DNA from: CADEFQ01 sp050249415
GTDB lineage: Bacteria; Pseudomonadota; Gammaproteobacteria; Steroidobacterales; Steroidobacteraceae
NCBI GenBank assembly: GCA_050249415.1
Contig: JBFWQO010000008.1
Location: 62,001 to 126,000 of the forward strand
Length of the DNA stretch: 64,000 nt
Reading direction: 5' to 3'
Both the position numbers and the translations under genes were made by a program. The notes under the pieces are model-generated. The model was not told the DNA's origin and did not search any database. It saw only the letters and a program-made list of their open reading frames with translations. This document shows, piece after piece, positions 1 to 9,629 of this stretch. Position 1 is the first letter of the stretch, and each line of letters opens with the position of its first letter.

Positions 1-771
1 GATGCCGCCGCCATGCGCCTGAAGGCCGAGCGCAAGGGCGAGGGCTGGGTGCTCAACGGCCAGAAGGTGTTCACGACTTCGGCCCACTTCGCCGACTGGT
101 ACTGGGTGGGCGCCCGCACGGATCCCGATGCGCCGAAGCACCACGGCATCTCGCTCTTCCTGCTGCCCATGGATGCCCCGGGGCTCACCATCCATCCGAT
201 GCACACCATCGGTGGCGAGCGCACCAACGCCGTCTACTTCGACGACGTGTTCGTGCACGACGACTACCGGGTGGGCGCGCTCAACAAGGGGTTTCAGTAC
301 ATCGCCGAGGCGCTCGATCTCGAACGCTTCGGCATGTTCACGTTCTCGCCGATCCGCGGACGAGTGGAACTGCTGTGCGATTACGTGCAGAGCGCCAGGC
401 GCGACGGCGCGCCGCTCAAGGACGATGCGGTGATCCGGCAGCGAATCGCCCAGCTCGCGACCGAATGCGAGGTGGCGCGGCTGCTCGGGGTGCGTTTCGT
501 CGATGCGGCGCTCGATGCCGGCAAGACACCGACGGTGGCGGCGTCGGAATACAAGCTCTATGCCACCGAATTCTCGCGCCGCCTCGCCGACGCCACGATG
601 GACATCGTCGGCCCTGCCGGCCAGCTCCTCGCCGAAGCGGACGATGCGCCGCTCGCCGGCCGCGCACCGGGCTGCTACCTGCTGACCGTGCTCGAGACGA
701 TCGGAGGCGGTACCTCCGAAGTGCAGAAGAACATCATCGCCGTGCGTAAACACGGCCTGCCCAAGGGTTAG
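1..771 (+). CDS. Acyl-CoA dehydrogenase, 3' part
   Basis: The reading frame is open from the first base and the true start lies upstream, so only the last 256 residues are visible. It carries the middle beta domain (the stretch reading GWVLNGQKVFTTSA) and the C-terminal helical domain, ending in the family signature GGGTSEVQKNIIA near the C-terminus. The family oxidises acyl-CoA thioesters at the alpha-beta bond using FAD and passes electrons to ETF. The stop is one base before the next gene, so it heads or belongs to an operon with the LLM oxidoreductase, DUF1214, sulfotransferase and SDR genes. The substrate cannot be read from the sequence; the catalytic base position was not assigned. Confidence 0.93.
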   Translation, partial: DAAAMRLKAERKGEGWVLNGQKVFTTSAHFADWYWVGARTDPDAPKHHGISLFLLPMDAPGLTIHPMHTIGGERTNAVYFDDVFVHDDYRVGALNKGFQYIAEALDLERFGMFTFSPIRGRVELLCDYVQSARRDGAPLKDDAVIRQRIAQLATECEVARLLGVRFVDAALDAGKTPTVAASEYKLYATEFSRRLADATMDIVGPAGQLLAEADDAPLAGRAPGCYLLTVLETIGGGTSEVQKNIIAVRKHGLPKG

Positions 772-772
772 C

Positions 773-1834
773 ATGAAGATCTACACGACCGCACCGCTCG
801 AAGACCCGCGCCAGGCGCGCACCATCTATCCCGAGCTCGAGCGTATCGGCTACGACGGAGTGTTCTCGTTCGAGGCGAAGCACGATCCGTTCCTGCCGCT
901 CGCCGTGGCGGTCGAGCACACGCGCGGCCTGCGCCTCGGCACCGGCATCGCGATCGCGTTTGCGCGCAATCCGATGAATCTCGCCAATCTCGGCTACGAC
1001 CTGCAGTCCTTGAGCGGCGGGCGTTTCGTGCTGGGCCTCGGTTCGCAGGTGAAGCCGCACATCGAAAAACGCTTCAGTTCCGTCTGGTCGCATCCGGCCG
1101 AGCGCATGCGCGAGATCGTGCTCGCCGTGAAGGCGATCTGGAATTGCTGGGAGGGGCGGGGCGAGCTCGATTTCCGCGGCAAGTTCTACACGCACACGAT
1201 CATGATCCCGGCGTTCAATCCCGGACCCAATCCCTTCGGCCCGCCGCCGATCCTCACGGGTGGTTTCGGGCCGCTGATGACGGCGGTGGCCGGCGAGGCG
1301 GCCGACGGGTTCATCGCCCATCCGTTCAACACGCGCCGTTCGCTGCTCGAGAACACGCTGCCGGCACTCGGGAACGGTCTCGCGAAGTCCGGGCGCAAAC
1401 GCGGCGACCTCGAAGTGGTGTGCGCCACCCTCGTCGTGACGGCAGCGACGGAAGAAGCCTTCGCCGCGGCGAAGCTCGCCGCCCGCAAGCAGCTCGCTTT
1501 CTACGGCTCGACACCGGCGTACCGGCCCACGCTCGAGGTCCACGGCTGGGAGGGTATTCACGATGAGCTGAACCGCTTGTCCAAGGCCGGCCGCTGGGAC
1601 GACATGACGGCGCTCATCGGTGACGACATGCTGAACGAGATCGCCGTCGTCGGCGAGCCGCACACCATTGCGGCGAAGCTCGAGGCGCGCCTCGACGGCA
1701 TCGCCGATGGCGTGAGCCTCACGCACAACCGCTACCCCGACCCGGAGCACTGGGCGGGCGTGGTACAGGACCTGCGGCGCAGTCGCGATGCGCGCGCAGC
1801 CGCGGCTCCCGCCGCATCGGGGACAGGGCGATGA
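773..1834 (+). CDS. LLM-class F420/flavin-dependent oxidoreductase
   Basis: This 353-residue protein has the luciferase-like monooxygenase TIM-barrel pattern. The N-terminus (MKIYTTAPLEDPRQ) and the central GGRFVLGLGSQVKPHIEKRF segment resemble the subgroup annotated as F420-dependent oxidoreductase of the MSMEG_2256 type. Such enzymes use reduced F420 or FMN; which cofactor applies here is unknown, and no F420 biosynthesis gene is in the window. The start lies one base after the acyl-CoA dehydrogenase stop and the end overlaps the next start by four bases, so translation is probably coupled. Confidence 0.9.
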   Translation: MKIYTTAPLEDPRQARTIYPELERIGYDGVFSFEAKHDPFLPLAVAVEHTRGLRLGTGIAIAFARNPMNLANLGYDLQSLSGGRFVLGLGSQVKPHIEKRFSSVWSHPAERMREIVLAVKAIWNCWEGRGELDFRGKFYTHTIMIPAFNPGPNPFGPPPILTGGFGPLMTAVAGEAADGFIAHPFNTRRSLLENTLPALGNGLAKSGRKRGDLEVVCATLVVTAATEEAFAAAKLAARKQLAFYGSTPAYRPTLEVHGWEGIHDELNRLSKAGRWDDMTALIGDDMLNEIAVVGEPHTIAAKLEARLDGIADGVSLTHNRYPDPEHWAGVVQDLRRSRDARAAAAPAASGTGR

Positions 1835-3018
1835 GCGATGACCACGAGCAGATCCTGCGCCGCGCCTGGGAAGGCTTCTGCGACGAGCTCAAACGCGCAG
1901 CGGACTTGCCGTTTCGCGATCCTGCACCGCGCCACGCCGCCGATCGCACCGCCGGCTTCGAGGCGCTGGCGCGCAATATCTCCCTCGCGCTGAACTTCAA
2001 CAGCGACTATGCGGATCCGCGCTACCCGGAGCTGATCCATTACTTCGATCCGGTGCGCAAGCAGGGGGGCGACAACACCGATGCGGTGTACGTGGGCGCA
2101 ACGATCAATGGCACCGACACGTACCGCATCATCGGCGATCGGGGCACGGCGCGCTATTTCGCCGTCACGGCCGTGGAGCGGGGGCAGACACCCTGGGGCG
2201 GCAAGGTCGCCCAGACTCTCTTCGCGCATGATCTGAAGGTCGAGCCGGACGGGCGCTTCGAACTCGTCTGCAGTCCGCAGCCGCATCCCGGCAACTGGCT
2301 GCGCACGACACCCGAGACCTTCCGCGTCACCTTCCGCCAGTTCTTCGCCGATTGGGAACATGAGCGCCCGATGAAGGCGCGCATCGATCGGCTGACCGGC
2401 GACATGAGTGCGCCGACGCCGCTCACGCCGGAGAAGCTCGCCGGGCAGTTGCTGGCGTCGGCAAAATGGGTCAACGAGTCCATCGCATTCTGGATGCGCA
2501 TGATCGCCATGTGGAAGGCGATGCCCAACACGTTCCGTTCCTACAAGCAGCTCGCCGATCGGGCGATCGATGCGACGCCGGGTGGCGAACCGATGATCGC
2601 CTACTGGAAGTTGCCGCCGGATGAGGCGCTGATCGTGCGCGTGCGTCCGCCCGAGTGCCCATACTGGGCCGTCGAATTCGGCAACTTCTGGTGGACCAGC
2701 ATGGACTACCGGTATCGGCTGTCGAACACCAACTGCCACTACGCGCAGCTCGAGGACGATGGCGAGCTGATCGTCGTGGTCGCACACGAAGACCCCGGTG
2801 TCCCGAACTGGCTCGACCCATCGGGCTACGCGGAAGGTTACGTGACCTATCGCTGGATGCACGCGCAAAGCTGCCCCGAGCCACAGGCGACCCAGGTGAA
2901 GGCGGCGGATCTGCACCGGCACCTGCCAAAGGGCGTCAAGCGCATCACGCCCGAAGGGCGGCGCGAGCAGCTCGCGACACGCCGGCGCGGCGTGATCAAC
3001 CGCTTCGGCAATCTCTGA
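1831..3018 (+). CDS. DUF1214 domain protein
   Basis: A 395-residue protein starting at an ATGA overlap with the LLM gene. Its C-terminal third has the features of DUF1214 proteins: an aromatic-rich strand pattern (YWAVEFGNFWWTSMDYRYRL) and a late VVVAHEDPGVPNWLDPSGY segment. No signal peptide or membrane segment is evident. The family has no firmly assigned reaction; members recur in steroid, terpene and aromatic catabolic clusters of proteobacteria and actinobacteria. A second copy at 37004 shares the same late segment, so the window holds two paralogues, each beside an oxidoreductase or sulfotransferase gene. I do not assign a function. Confidence 0.85.
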   Translation: MSDDHEQILRRAWEGFCDELKRAADLPFRDPAPRHAADRTAGFEALARNISLALNFNSDYADPRYPELIHYFDPVRKQGGDNTDAVYVGATINGTDTYRIIGDRGTARYFAVTAVERGQTPWGGKVAQTLFAHDLKVEPDGRFELVCSPQPHPGNWLRTTPETFRVTFRQFFADWEHERPMKARIDRLTGDMSAPTPLTPEKLAGQLLASAKWVNESIAFWMRMIAMWKAMPNTFRSYKQLADRAIDATPGGEPMIAYWKLPPDEALIVRVRPPECPYWAVEFGNFWWTSMDYRYRLSNTNCHYAQLEDDGELIVVVAHEDPGVPNWLDPSGYAEGYVTYRWMHAQSCPEPQATQVKAADLHRHLPKGVKRITPEGRREQLATRRRGVINRFGNL

Positions 3019-3038
3019 CGGCACGCGAGGGGGGAGGC

Positions 3039-4292
3039 ATGACCGAACGCAGCACAGGCCGGAACTGGACGCCGCCGGCGCGGCCGGATTGGCTGGCTGC
3101 CTTCCTGCGGGAAACACGCTCCTGGGAGACGCACGCCGTTGCGCGGCTCGATCCCGACGAGCTGATCGAGACTGCGCAGCGCAACACCGGGCTCACGGAT
3201 TTCGGTCCCGACGATTGGCGTGAACCCTTCTCGATCCTGCTGCATGCCATCGAGAAGGAAGCCGCGCTGCATTTCTTCGGCCGACTCTGGACGCGGCAGG
3301 ATTTCCTGCAGTTCCTCGAAACCCGCCTGCGCATCGAGGCGACCTACCAGGCGCACCCGGAGATCGACGACGAAGTGATCGACCGGCCCGTGTTCGTCAC
3401 GGGACTGCCGCGATCGGGGACCTCCATTCTCTTTGAACTCCTCGCCCAGGATCGGCAGTTCATGGCCCCGGCCAACTGGGAGTTCGTATTTCCCTGTCCG
3501 CCGCCGGAGGCGGCGACGTATCGCACCGATCCGCGTGTGCCGCGTGCGCACGACCTCATCACGCAGATGGGGCGCGTGGCGCCGACGTTCAACGCCATGC
3601 ACGAGCTCGGCGCGTGGATTCCGAATGAGTGCGGCATCGCCTTTCGCCTGACCTTCCGCTCGCAGTACCTCGCCGCGACCCTGCAGGTGCCGAGCTATGC
3701 AACGTGGCTGTTCGGCGCCGACCAACGGCCTGTCTATCGCTACTACCGTCGGCTGCTGAAACTGCTGCAGTGGCAGAATCCGCGCAGCCACTGGCTGCTG
3801 AAGGCGCCCGAGCACCAGTCATTCATGCCGACGCTCTTCGAGGTCTTTCCCGACGCGCGGGTCATCGTGACGCATCGCGACCCCGTGAAGGCGCAAGGCT
3901 CGGTGACGAACCTCATGGGGACGCTCTACTGGATGCGCAGCGACCAGCCGTTCGATGCGGAAGCCTTCGAGCAACTGCTGACGCCGGAAGGCACGGCGGC
4001 CCGGCTCGAACAGATGATCGGGTGGATCGAGAGCGGGGCGGTGCCCGCCGCCCAGCTCACGCACTCGCGTTACGCGGACCTGGTGCGGGCGCCGATCGAC
4101 GCGCTCACGCAGCTCTACGCGCGTGCGGGCTTCGATTTCACGGCCGGGACACGCGCGGCGGTCGAGCGCTATCTCGCGGCCAAGCCGCAGGGGAAGTTCG
4201 GTGCCCATCGCTACGCCGTGGACCAGGACGACCAGACACGACGATTGTTCGCACGCTACCAGCGTTATTTTGATGTCCCCAGCGAGGAGTGA
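3039..4292 (+). CDS. PAPS-dependent sulfotransferase family protein
   Basis: A 417-residue Sulfotransfer_3-type protein. The 5'-phosphosulfate loop is visible as TGLPRSGTSILFELL near residue 117, and the 3'-phosphate-binding strand as VIVTHRDPVKAQGSV near residue 275. These are the two PAPS contacts, so it probably transfers sulfate to a hydroxyl or amine. The ATG at 3039 is chosen because of the strong GGGGAGG site just upstream; the frame stays open far upstream, but that extension overlaps the DUF1214 gene. It sits in the 1-5126 operon and is one of four sulfotransferase-fold genes in the window. The acceptor is unknown. Confidence 0.88.
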   Translation: MTERSTGRNWTPPARPDWLAAFLRETRSWETHAVARLDPDELIETAQRNTGLTDFGPDDWREPFSILLHAIEKEAALHFFGRLWTRQDFLQFLETRLRIEATYQAHPEIDDEVIDRPVFVTGLPRSGTSILFELLAQDRQFMAPANWEFVFPCPPPEAATYRTDPRVPRAHDLITQMGRVAPTFNAMHELGAWIPNECGIAFRLTFRSQYLAATLQVPSYATWLFGADQRPVYRYYRRLLKLLQWQNPRSHWLLKAPEHQSFMPTLFEVFPDARVIVTHRDPVKAQGSVTNLMGTLYWMRSDQPFDAEAFEQLLTPEGTAARLEQMIGWIESGAVPAAQLTHSRYADLVRAPIDALTQLYARAGFDFTAGTRAAVERYLAAKPQGKFGAHRYAVDQDDQTRRLFARYQRYFDVPSEE

Positions 4293-4298
4293 GTCGAC

Positions 4299-5126
4299 AT
4301 GGATCTCGGACTGAAAGGCAAGACGGTCATCATCACGGGCGGCAGCGGCGGGATCGGCCAGGGGCTCGTGATCGAGTTCGCGCGCGAGGGTGCGAACGTG
4401 GTGTCGGCCTCACGCGATATGGCGGTCGGCGAGAAGCTGGTGGCACGCGCCCGCGAGCAGGGCTGTGCCGGCACGGTGCTGCCCGTGGCCACGGACGTGA
4501 CGAATCGCGCGAGCGTGGATGCGCTCCTCGCACGGACGCACGAGCGCTTCGGGCCGGTCGATGTGCTCGTTAACAACGCCGGTGGTGTCAAGCGCAGCTG
4601 CGCGTTCGCCGATCTCGACGACGAGACGCGCCGGTGGGAGCTGGCGCTCAACATCGACGGGGTCGTCAACTGCACGCTGGCGGTGGCGCAGGACATGCTC
4701 ACGCGCGGCACGGGCAGCGTGATCAACATCTCCTCGAACTCCTCGCTCCTCGGTGAGGCCGCGCAGCAAGTGGTGCACTACGGCGCGAGCAAGGGCTTCG
4801 TGAACAGCCTCTCGAAGACCCTGGCCTACGAGTGGGGCCCAAAGGGTGTGCGCGTGAACACGATTGCGCCCGGGTGGATCGTGCCGCATCGCGACGAGGA
4901 CGTCTCGTCGGGCAGTTTCTGGCATCGGCTCGAGTTCGTCGGCACGCCGGAGGGCATGCAACAGGCGCTGGAAGCCGGCACGCTGCCGAACATGGGCCAC
5001 GTGCCGATCAAGCGGCTCGGCCGGCCGGAGGATATCGCGCGCCTCGCGCTGTTTCTCGCCTCCGATGTCTCCGGCTACATTACAGGCCAGCTCATCTCGG
5101 TGAGCGGCGGTGTGTACACGCCTTGA
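4299..5126 (+). CDS. SDR family oxidoreductase
   Basis: A 275-residue classical short-chain dehydrogenase. The cofactor loop reads TGGSGGIGQG at residues 14-23, an NNAGG motif follows, and the catalytic YGASK sits near residue 163. It should oxidise an alcohol or reduce a ketone with NAD(P). It starts six bases after the sulfotransferase stop and is the last gene of the left operon. A short GC hairpin (5130-5143) follows but has no T-tract. The substrate is not predictable. Confidence 0.9.
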   Translation: MDLGLKGKTVIITGGSGGIGQGLVIEFAREGANVVSASRDMAVGEKLVARAREQGCAGTVLPVATDVTNRASVDALLARTHERFGPVDVLVNNAGGVKRSCAFADLDDETRRWELALNIDGVVNCTLAVAQDMLTRGTGSVINISSNSSLLGEAAQQVVHYGASKGFVNSLSKTLAYEWGPKGVRVNTIAPGWIVPHRDEDVSSGSFWHRLEFVGTPEGMQQALEAGTLPNMGHVPIKRLGRPEDIARLALFLASDVSGYITGQLISVSGGVYTP

Positions 5127-5149
5127 TGCGCCCGTGCGCGGGCCTGCCC

Positions 5150-6289
5150 TTACCCTTGCGGCAAACGGGCCGCGGTTTGCGTAATGACCGCGACGAGTTC
5201 GGACTGGCGGCGAAGTCCCGTTTTCCTGAAGATCGAATAGAGCTGGGTGCGGGCCGTCGCGCGCGTGACGCCGAGATCGCGGGCCGCTGCATCGATGGTG
5301 TCGCCGCGGGCGAGCCGCGCCGCGAGCTCCGCTTCGGCCGGCGTCACACCGAGCAGCCCGCGGATCACCGCGGCGGGCACGTCGCTGCGATGGCCCGGCC
5401 GGCTCACATATACCGCGACCAGCGGCGCGTGGTCCGAGCGCAGATCGGCCGGTGAGCGCAGCGTGCGCAGCGCGACCGCCAGTGGTGGCGCATCGTTGCG
5501 GCGCGGCACCACGATCACTTCGGGCAGCTGCGTGGCCGCGCTGCGCGTGGAATCCGGCGCGCCGCGCGCCCGGTCGAGGATACCGGCGAGCTGCTTGCGG
5601 GCGGCCTCGTTCGCAATGACGAGGCGATCGTTGCGAACGGCGAGACCGTCCTGCAAGGCGAACAAGGCTTCGGCCGTCTTGTTGGGCTGCATGACACGCA
5701 GTTGCGAGTCGAGCAGGAAACTCGCGACGCCGAGCCGATCGAGCGCATCGTGCAGTTCGGTTTCTTCCACCTGCAGGTGATGCACGCGATCGAAAATCTC
5801 GACCGCCTGGCGCAGGTGCGGCACGAGCAGCTCGACGAGGCCGCGCGCATCCGGGCCGAAGTCCGCGCTGTCGATGCCGCGACAGAGGCGCAGGCATGCG
5901 GTGTAGCCGGCCGCGGTTCGCACGTCCGCGTAGAGCACGAAGCCGACGCCCCAGGTGGCGCGCATGAAGTGAGTGTAGTAGTCGTTGTGCTCGACCTCCC
6001 CGGCACCGAAGTACTCGTGCAGCGTCGTCACCTGACCGTCCGGCACGTTGACGAAGGGGTCGAGCGCAAACAGCTGGTCGCGATAGGCGGTATTGATCTC
6101 GGCCTGCCCGCCGACGGTGCTCAGCATGTTGACCTTGGGCGACCCGGGGGGCGACAGCATGATCAGCGTGGCGAGGCTCCCCGTCTCGCGCTTCAGCCCC
6201 TGCAAAAAGCCCTGCCAGGGCGGCGACTCGATCACGCCGGCATAGAGCTGCCTCACGAGTTCGGAAACCGTGGCGAAAGGCTCGGCCAT
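5150..6289 (-). CDS. LuxR-family transcriptional regulator
   Basis: A 379-residue regulator read leftwards. The C-terminal ~65 residues form a LuxR/GerE helix-turn-helix (GVTPAEAELAARLARGDTI, then ARDLGVTRATARTQLYSIF). The long N-terminal part has no domain I recognise with confidence and may be a PAS-like sensor. The ATG at 6289 (MAEPFATVSEL) is preferred; a longer frame to 6379 has low-complexity sequence and would consume the divergent promoter region. It diverges from the TonB receptor gene at 6398 and so is a candidate regulator of that receptor and the PQQ/SDR/transketolase genes behind it. Confidence 0.85.
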   Translation of the reverse strand: MAEPFATVSELVRQLYAGVIESPPWQGFLQGLKRETGSLATLIMLSPPGSPKVNMLSTVGGQAEINTAYRDQLFALDPFVNVPDGQVTTLHEYFGAGEVEHNDYYTHFMRATWGVGFVLYADVRTAAGYTACLRLCRGIDSADFGPDARGLVELLVPHLRQAVEIFDRVHHLQVEETELHDALDRLGVASFLLDSQLRVMQPNKTAEALFALQDGLAVRNDRLVIANEAARKQLAGILDRARGAPDSTRSAATQLPEVIVVPRRNDAPPLAVALRTLRSPADLRSDHAPLVAVYVSRPGHRSDVPAAVIRGLLGVTPAEAELAARLARGDTIDAAARDLGVTRATARTQLYSIFRKTGLRRQSELVAVITQTAARLPQG

Positions 6290-6397
6290 ACAGCAAGTGC
6301 ACGATGTAGGGGTCGGAAGCCGAGTATAGGCTGGACGGGCATCGGATCGCCGCCGCCGCGGCCAGCACGTGAGCAACAACGGCTTCAGGGGAAAGCA
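6290..6397. promoter_or_regulatory. Divergent promoter region, luxR / TonB receptor
   Basis: A 108-bp gap between two outward-facing genes must hold both promoters. A CACGTG palindrome lies at 6366-6371, and an AGTATAGGCT stretch around 6332 could serve as a -10 region. No long operator palindrome is evident, so the LuxR binding site is not located. Confidence 0.4.
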
Positions 6398-8728
6398 ATG
6401 ACTTCGACGCGCGTTCGTTCAATGATCCTCACGGGCACCTGCTTCGCAGCAGGGGCCCTCGCTTCCGTCTCCGGTGCGAGCGCACAGGAGCCTGGGGCAC
6501 CCAGAGCGCCCGGGGCGCAGGAAGCGGCCGGGCAACTCGTGGAGGTGACGGTAACTGCCCGAAGGAAAGAGGAGTCCCTGCAGGATACGCCGGTCTCCGT
6601 CACGGCTCTCGCCGGTGAGCTGCTCGACAAGCTGAACATCCAGGATGTCACGCAGGTCGCCGACTTCACTCCCAATCTCTCGATCTCGCACCAACCGTCG
6701 AGCACGACGGCCACGGCCGTCACGCTACGGGGCATCGGGCAGACCGAACCCGCAGCGACGGCCGAGCAGGCGGTCGGGCTCTACCTCGATGGCGTATACA
6801 TCGCACGCACGGCGGGCGCGGTGTTCGATCTCGTGGACCTCGAACGCATCGAGGTGCTCCGCGGCCCGCAGGGAACCCTGTTCGGGCGTAACACGACGGG
6901 CGGAGCGGTCCAGCTGGTCTCGAAGAGGCCGGCGGACGAGTTCGGCATCGAGGAGAAGTTGAGCTACGGGCGCTTCAACGACTGGTTCACGCGCACGCGG
7001 CTCGATACGGGCTACCTGTTCGGGTCGCCCATGAAGGCCACGATCGCCTATCTCCATCGCGAGCGCGACGGCTACTTCGACAACACGCTCGCTCCTGCCG
7101 ACAAGGACCCGGGTTCCTTCGACAACGACGCCCTCTGGGTAGGCCTCATGGGCGAGTTCGGCGATCGCCTGACCGCCTACTACACGTTCGACTGGAACGA
7201 GCGCAGCGGCACGCCCGTATTCTTCCAGATCGTGGCGGCGACGCCTGACGTCACGAGCTACTACGGCAACTCACCCGCCTTCGGCGGCGCACCATTCGAT
7301 GTGGGCCTGGAGCGTCGTGACAGCGGCCAGCAGGCGCCCTTCGACGGGCGCTTCAACAGCGACTCCGAGACCGGCGGCCACAACCTCACGCTCGAGTATC
7401 GGGCGTCCGACGCGGTGTCCCTGAAATCGATCAGCTCCTATCGCTCATTCGAGCAGGACACGATCTGCAACCTCAGCGGCAACGGCGTCATGCGAGGCGT
7501 CGTGCTCGACCCCGTGACGTTCGCGCCGAGTATCGACGACCTCTACGGACCGTACAGCTGCCACAACGGCCCGCAGCGGCAGTTCCAGTACTCGGAGGAA
7601 CTGCAGCTGCTCGGCAGCACCGGGCAGTGGAGCTACGTGCTCGGCGCGTTCTATTTCTTCGAACGATCCGCCGAATTCAATCACCAGCGCTTCACCTTCG
7701 TGCTGCCCGGCGGCCAGGCGGCGCTGAATCTCGCGCCGCCGTCGATCTTCGGCGGCGAGACCGAGTCGATCGCCGGATTCGGACAGGTGAGCTATAGACC
7801 GCCATCATTGGACGGCAGGCTCGAGCTCACCGGCGGCCTGCGTCATACGCAGGACGACAAGAAGTTCTTCAATGAGGCCTTCCCCGGTGCTCCGGGCAGC
7901 AAGAGCTTTTCCAACACGTCATGGCTCGCGTCGGCGAACTATGCATTCACGAACGACGTGATGGCCTTCGCACGCGTCTCGACCGGTTACAAGGCAGGCG
8001 GGTTCTCCCCGCGATCACCCTTCCTCTCGGCCTTCAAGCCGGAGGAGGCGACGGCCTACGAGCTCGGCCTGAAAGCCGAGTGGTTCCAGCGCCGGCTGCG
8101 CACGAATCTTTCACTCTTCCAGACCGACTACAAGGACCTGCAGGTGCAGCAGTTCCAGTCGGGCACCGGCGGTTCCGTCGGCTACACCGTGAATGCGGCC
8201 GAAGCGACCTTCCGGGGCGTCGAACTTGAAATCGTCGCGGTGCTGGCGGAGGGCCTGACGCTCGATGCGTCCTACGGCTATACGGACCCGAAGTACGACC
8301 GCTACCTCTTCCGCGATCCGCAGACGGACGTGATCAGCGATGTCGCCGATCAGGCGCGGTTCTCCGCGCTCGCAAAGTACAACCTGCACGTCGGCGCGGA
8401 ATACGTCTTCAGGCCGTTCAGCGTCGGCCGGGTTTCGGCGCGACTCGACTGGTCCGAGCAGGCGGAACGCTACTTCTACCCACTCGACTACATCAACATC
8501 TTCAACGAACAGGTCAAGGATCCCGGCTCGGAGAACCTGCGCGCCCGCCTCGCGCTCTCCGGAATGCCGCTCGGAGACAACGCCACGTGGGAAATTGCGC
8601 TATGGGGCGACAACCTCACGGATCATGACAACGTCGGCTACGGCATCGACTTCGGTGGGCTGGGCTTCGGCGGACTCTTCTACACCGAGCCGCGTCGCTA
8701 TGGCGTCGATGTCAGGCTGAAATTCTGA
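6398..8728 (+). CDS. TonB-dependent outer-membrane receptor
   Basis: A 776-residue receptor with a signal peptide (LTGTCFAAGALASVSGASAQ), a TonB-box-like segment LVEVTVTARRKEESLQDTPV, a plug domain with LRGPQGTLFGRNTTGGAV, and a beta-barrel ending in the outer-membrane signature RYGVDVRLKF. It moves a bulky substrate into the periplasm using TonB energy. The style matches the sphingomonad-like receptors common in catabolic clusters rather than a classical siderophore receptor. The ATG at 6398 precedes the signal peptide; the frame is open ~700 bases further upstream, but that is antisense to luxR. Neighbouring SDR and PQQ dehydrogenase genes suggest import of an organic alcohol; this is inference. 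Confidence 0.92.
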   Translation: MTSTRVRSMILTGTCFAAGALASVSGASAQEPGAPRAPGAQEAAGQLVEVTVTARRKEESLQDTPVSVTALAGELLDKLNIQDVTQVADFTPNLSISHQPSSTTATAVTLRGIGQTEPAATAEQAVGLYLDGVYIARTAGAVFDLVDLERIEVLRGPQGTLFGRNTTGGAVQLVSKRPADEFGIEEKLSYGRFNDWFTRTRLDTGYLFGSPMKATIAYLHRERDGYFDNTLAPADKDPGSFDNDALWVGLMGEFGDRLTAYYTFDWNERSGTPVFFQIVAATPDVTSYYGNSPAFGGAPFDVGLERRDSGQQAPFDGRFNSDSETGGHNLTLEYRASDAVSLKSISSYRSFEQDTICNLSGNGVMRGVVLDPVTFAPSIDDLYGPYSCHNGPQRQFQYSEELQLLGSTGQWSYVLGAFYFFERSAEFNHQRFTFVLPGGQAALNLAPPSIFGGETESIAGFGQVSYRPPSLDGRLELTGGLRHTQDDKKFFNEAFPGAPGSKSFSNTSWLASANYAFTNDVMAFARVSTGYKAGGFSPRSPFLSAFKPEEATAYELGLKAEWFQRRLRTNLSLFQTDYKDLQVQQFQSGTGGSVGYTVNAAEATFRGVELEIVAVLAEGLTLDASYGYTDPKYDRYLFRDPQTDVISDVADQARFSALAKYNLHVGAEYVFRPFSVGRVSARLDWSEQAERYFYPLDYINIFNEQVKDPGSENLRARLALSGMPLGDNATWEIALWGDNLTDHDNVGYGIDFGGLGFGGLFYTEPRRYGVDVRLKF

Positions 8729-8748
8729 CTGCGGAGGCTCGCCGCGAG

Positions 8749-9624
8749 ATGGGCAACTGGCAGGGCAAAGTGTGCGTCGTCACGGGCGCCGGCAGCGGCA
8801 TCGGCAGCGGGCTCGCGCGGTATGCCGCCGCCCGCGGCATGCACGTCATCGGCGCGGATGTGGACGATGCCGGCCTGCGGCAGCTCGAGGAGACCCTGCG
8901 CGCCCGCCGACAGTCGATCGAGGTCCGGCGCACGGACGTACGCGACGAACAGGCGGTGGACGCGCTGGCGGGCCACGTGTTCTCGAAGCACGGCAAGGTC
9001 AACCTGCTCTTCAACAATGCCGGTGTGCTGGTCGACGGCAAGAGCTGGGAGCGTCCGATGCGCGACTGGCGCTGGAGCTTCGACGTGAACGTCTTCGGCG
9101 TGATCCACGGGATCCGGAGCTTCGTGCCGCGAATGCTCGCACAGGGTGAGCCCGGCCGCGTCGTGAATACGTCGTCGCAGGGCGGGCTGCTCGGTGGCGG
9201 CACCTTCATGGGCCCCTACCAGGCGAGCAAGCACGCGGTCACCGTACTCACCGAGACGCTGTTCAGCGAGCTCGCGCTGGAGAATGCGCCGGTCACCGCG
9301 TCGTGCCTCTGTCCCGCGGAGGTGGCCACGGGCATCTGGAAGTCCGATCGGCTGCGACCCGAGGCGGAGCGCAATCGCCTCGGGAGCGGGAGCGAGCGGC
9401 AGTTCCACGATGCGGTGGCGGGCGCCGTGGAAAGAAGCATGACACCCGACGACTTTGCTGCGCAGGTCTTCGCGGCAATCGAGGCCGACACATTCTGGAT
9501 CGTGCCGACCGATGCATTCTTCCGGGGTGTGCTCGCGCTGCGCACCCGGCGCGTGCTCGATGGACAGCCGCCACCCGCCACCGCGGACGTCATGGAACTG
9601 TTCGATCGCGCGAAGGCGGGTTGA
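8749..9624 (+). CDS. SDR family oxidoreductase
   Basis: A 291-residue short-chain dehydrogenase with TGAGSGIGSG at residues 12-21, NNAGVL near residue 90 and the catalytic YQASK near residue 159. A GGAGG site lies upstream of the ATG. It begins 20 bases after the receptor gene and ends five bases before the PQQ dehydrogenase start, so the three genes are likely one transcript. The C-terminal ~60 residues extend past the classical fold; their role is unknown. Confidence 0.9.
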   Translation: MGNWQGKVCVVTGAGSGIGSGLARYAAARGMHVIGADVDDAGLRQLEETLRARRQSIEVRRTDVRDEQAVDALAGHVFSKHGKVNLLFNNAGVLVDGKSWERPMRDWRWSFDVNVFGVIHGIRSFVPRMLAQGEPGRVVNTSSQGGLLGGGTFMGPYQASKHAVTVLTETLFSELALENAPVTASCLCPAEVATGIWKSDRLRPEAERNRLGSGSERQFHDAVAGAVERSMTPDDFAAQVFAAIEADTFWIVPTDAFFRGVLALRTRRVLDGQPPPATADVMELFDRAKAG

Positions 9625-9629
9625 CGTCC

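Noticed and set aside
5130..5143. Hairpin GCCCG-TGCG-CGGGC as a terminator
   Set aside because: The stem is only five bases and no T-tract follows on either strand, so it was not listed as a feature.
5702..6397. Upstream in-frame extension of the TonB receptor
   Set aside because: It would put the signal peptide 232 residues inside the protein and is antisense to luxR; the ATG at 6398 directly precedes the signal peptide.
4410..6422. A 670-codon open frame on the minus strand
   Set aside because: It overlaps an SDR gene and the luxR gene in another frame and has no family signature; the luxR frame carries a clear helix-turn-helix.
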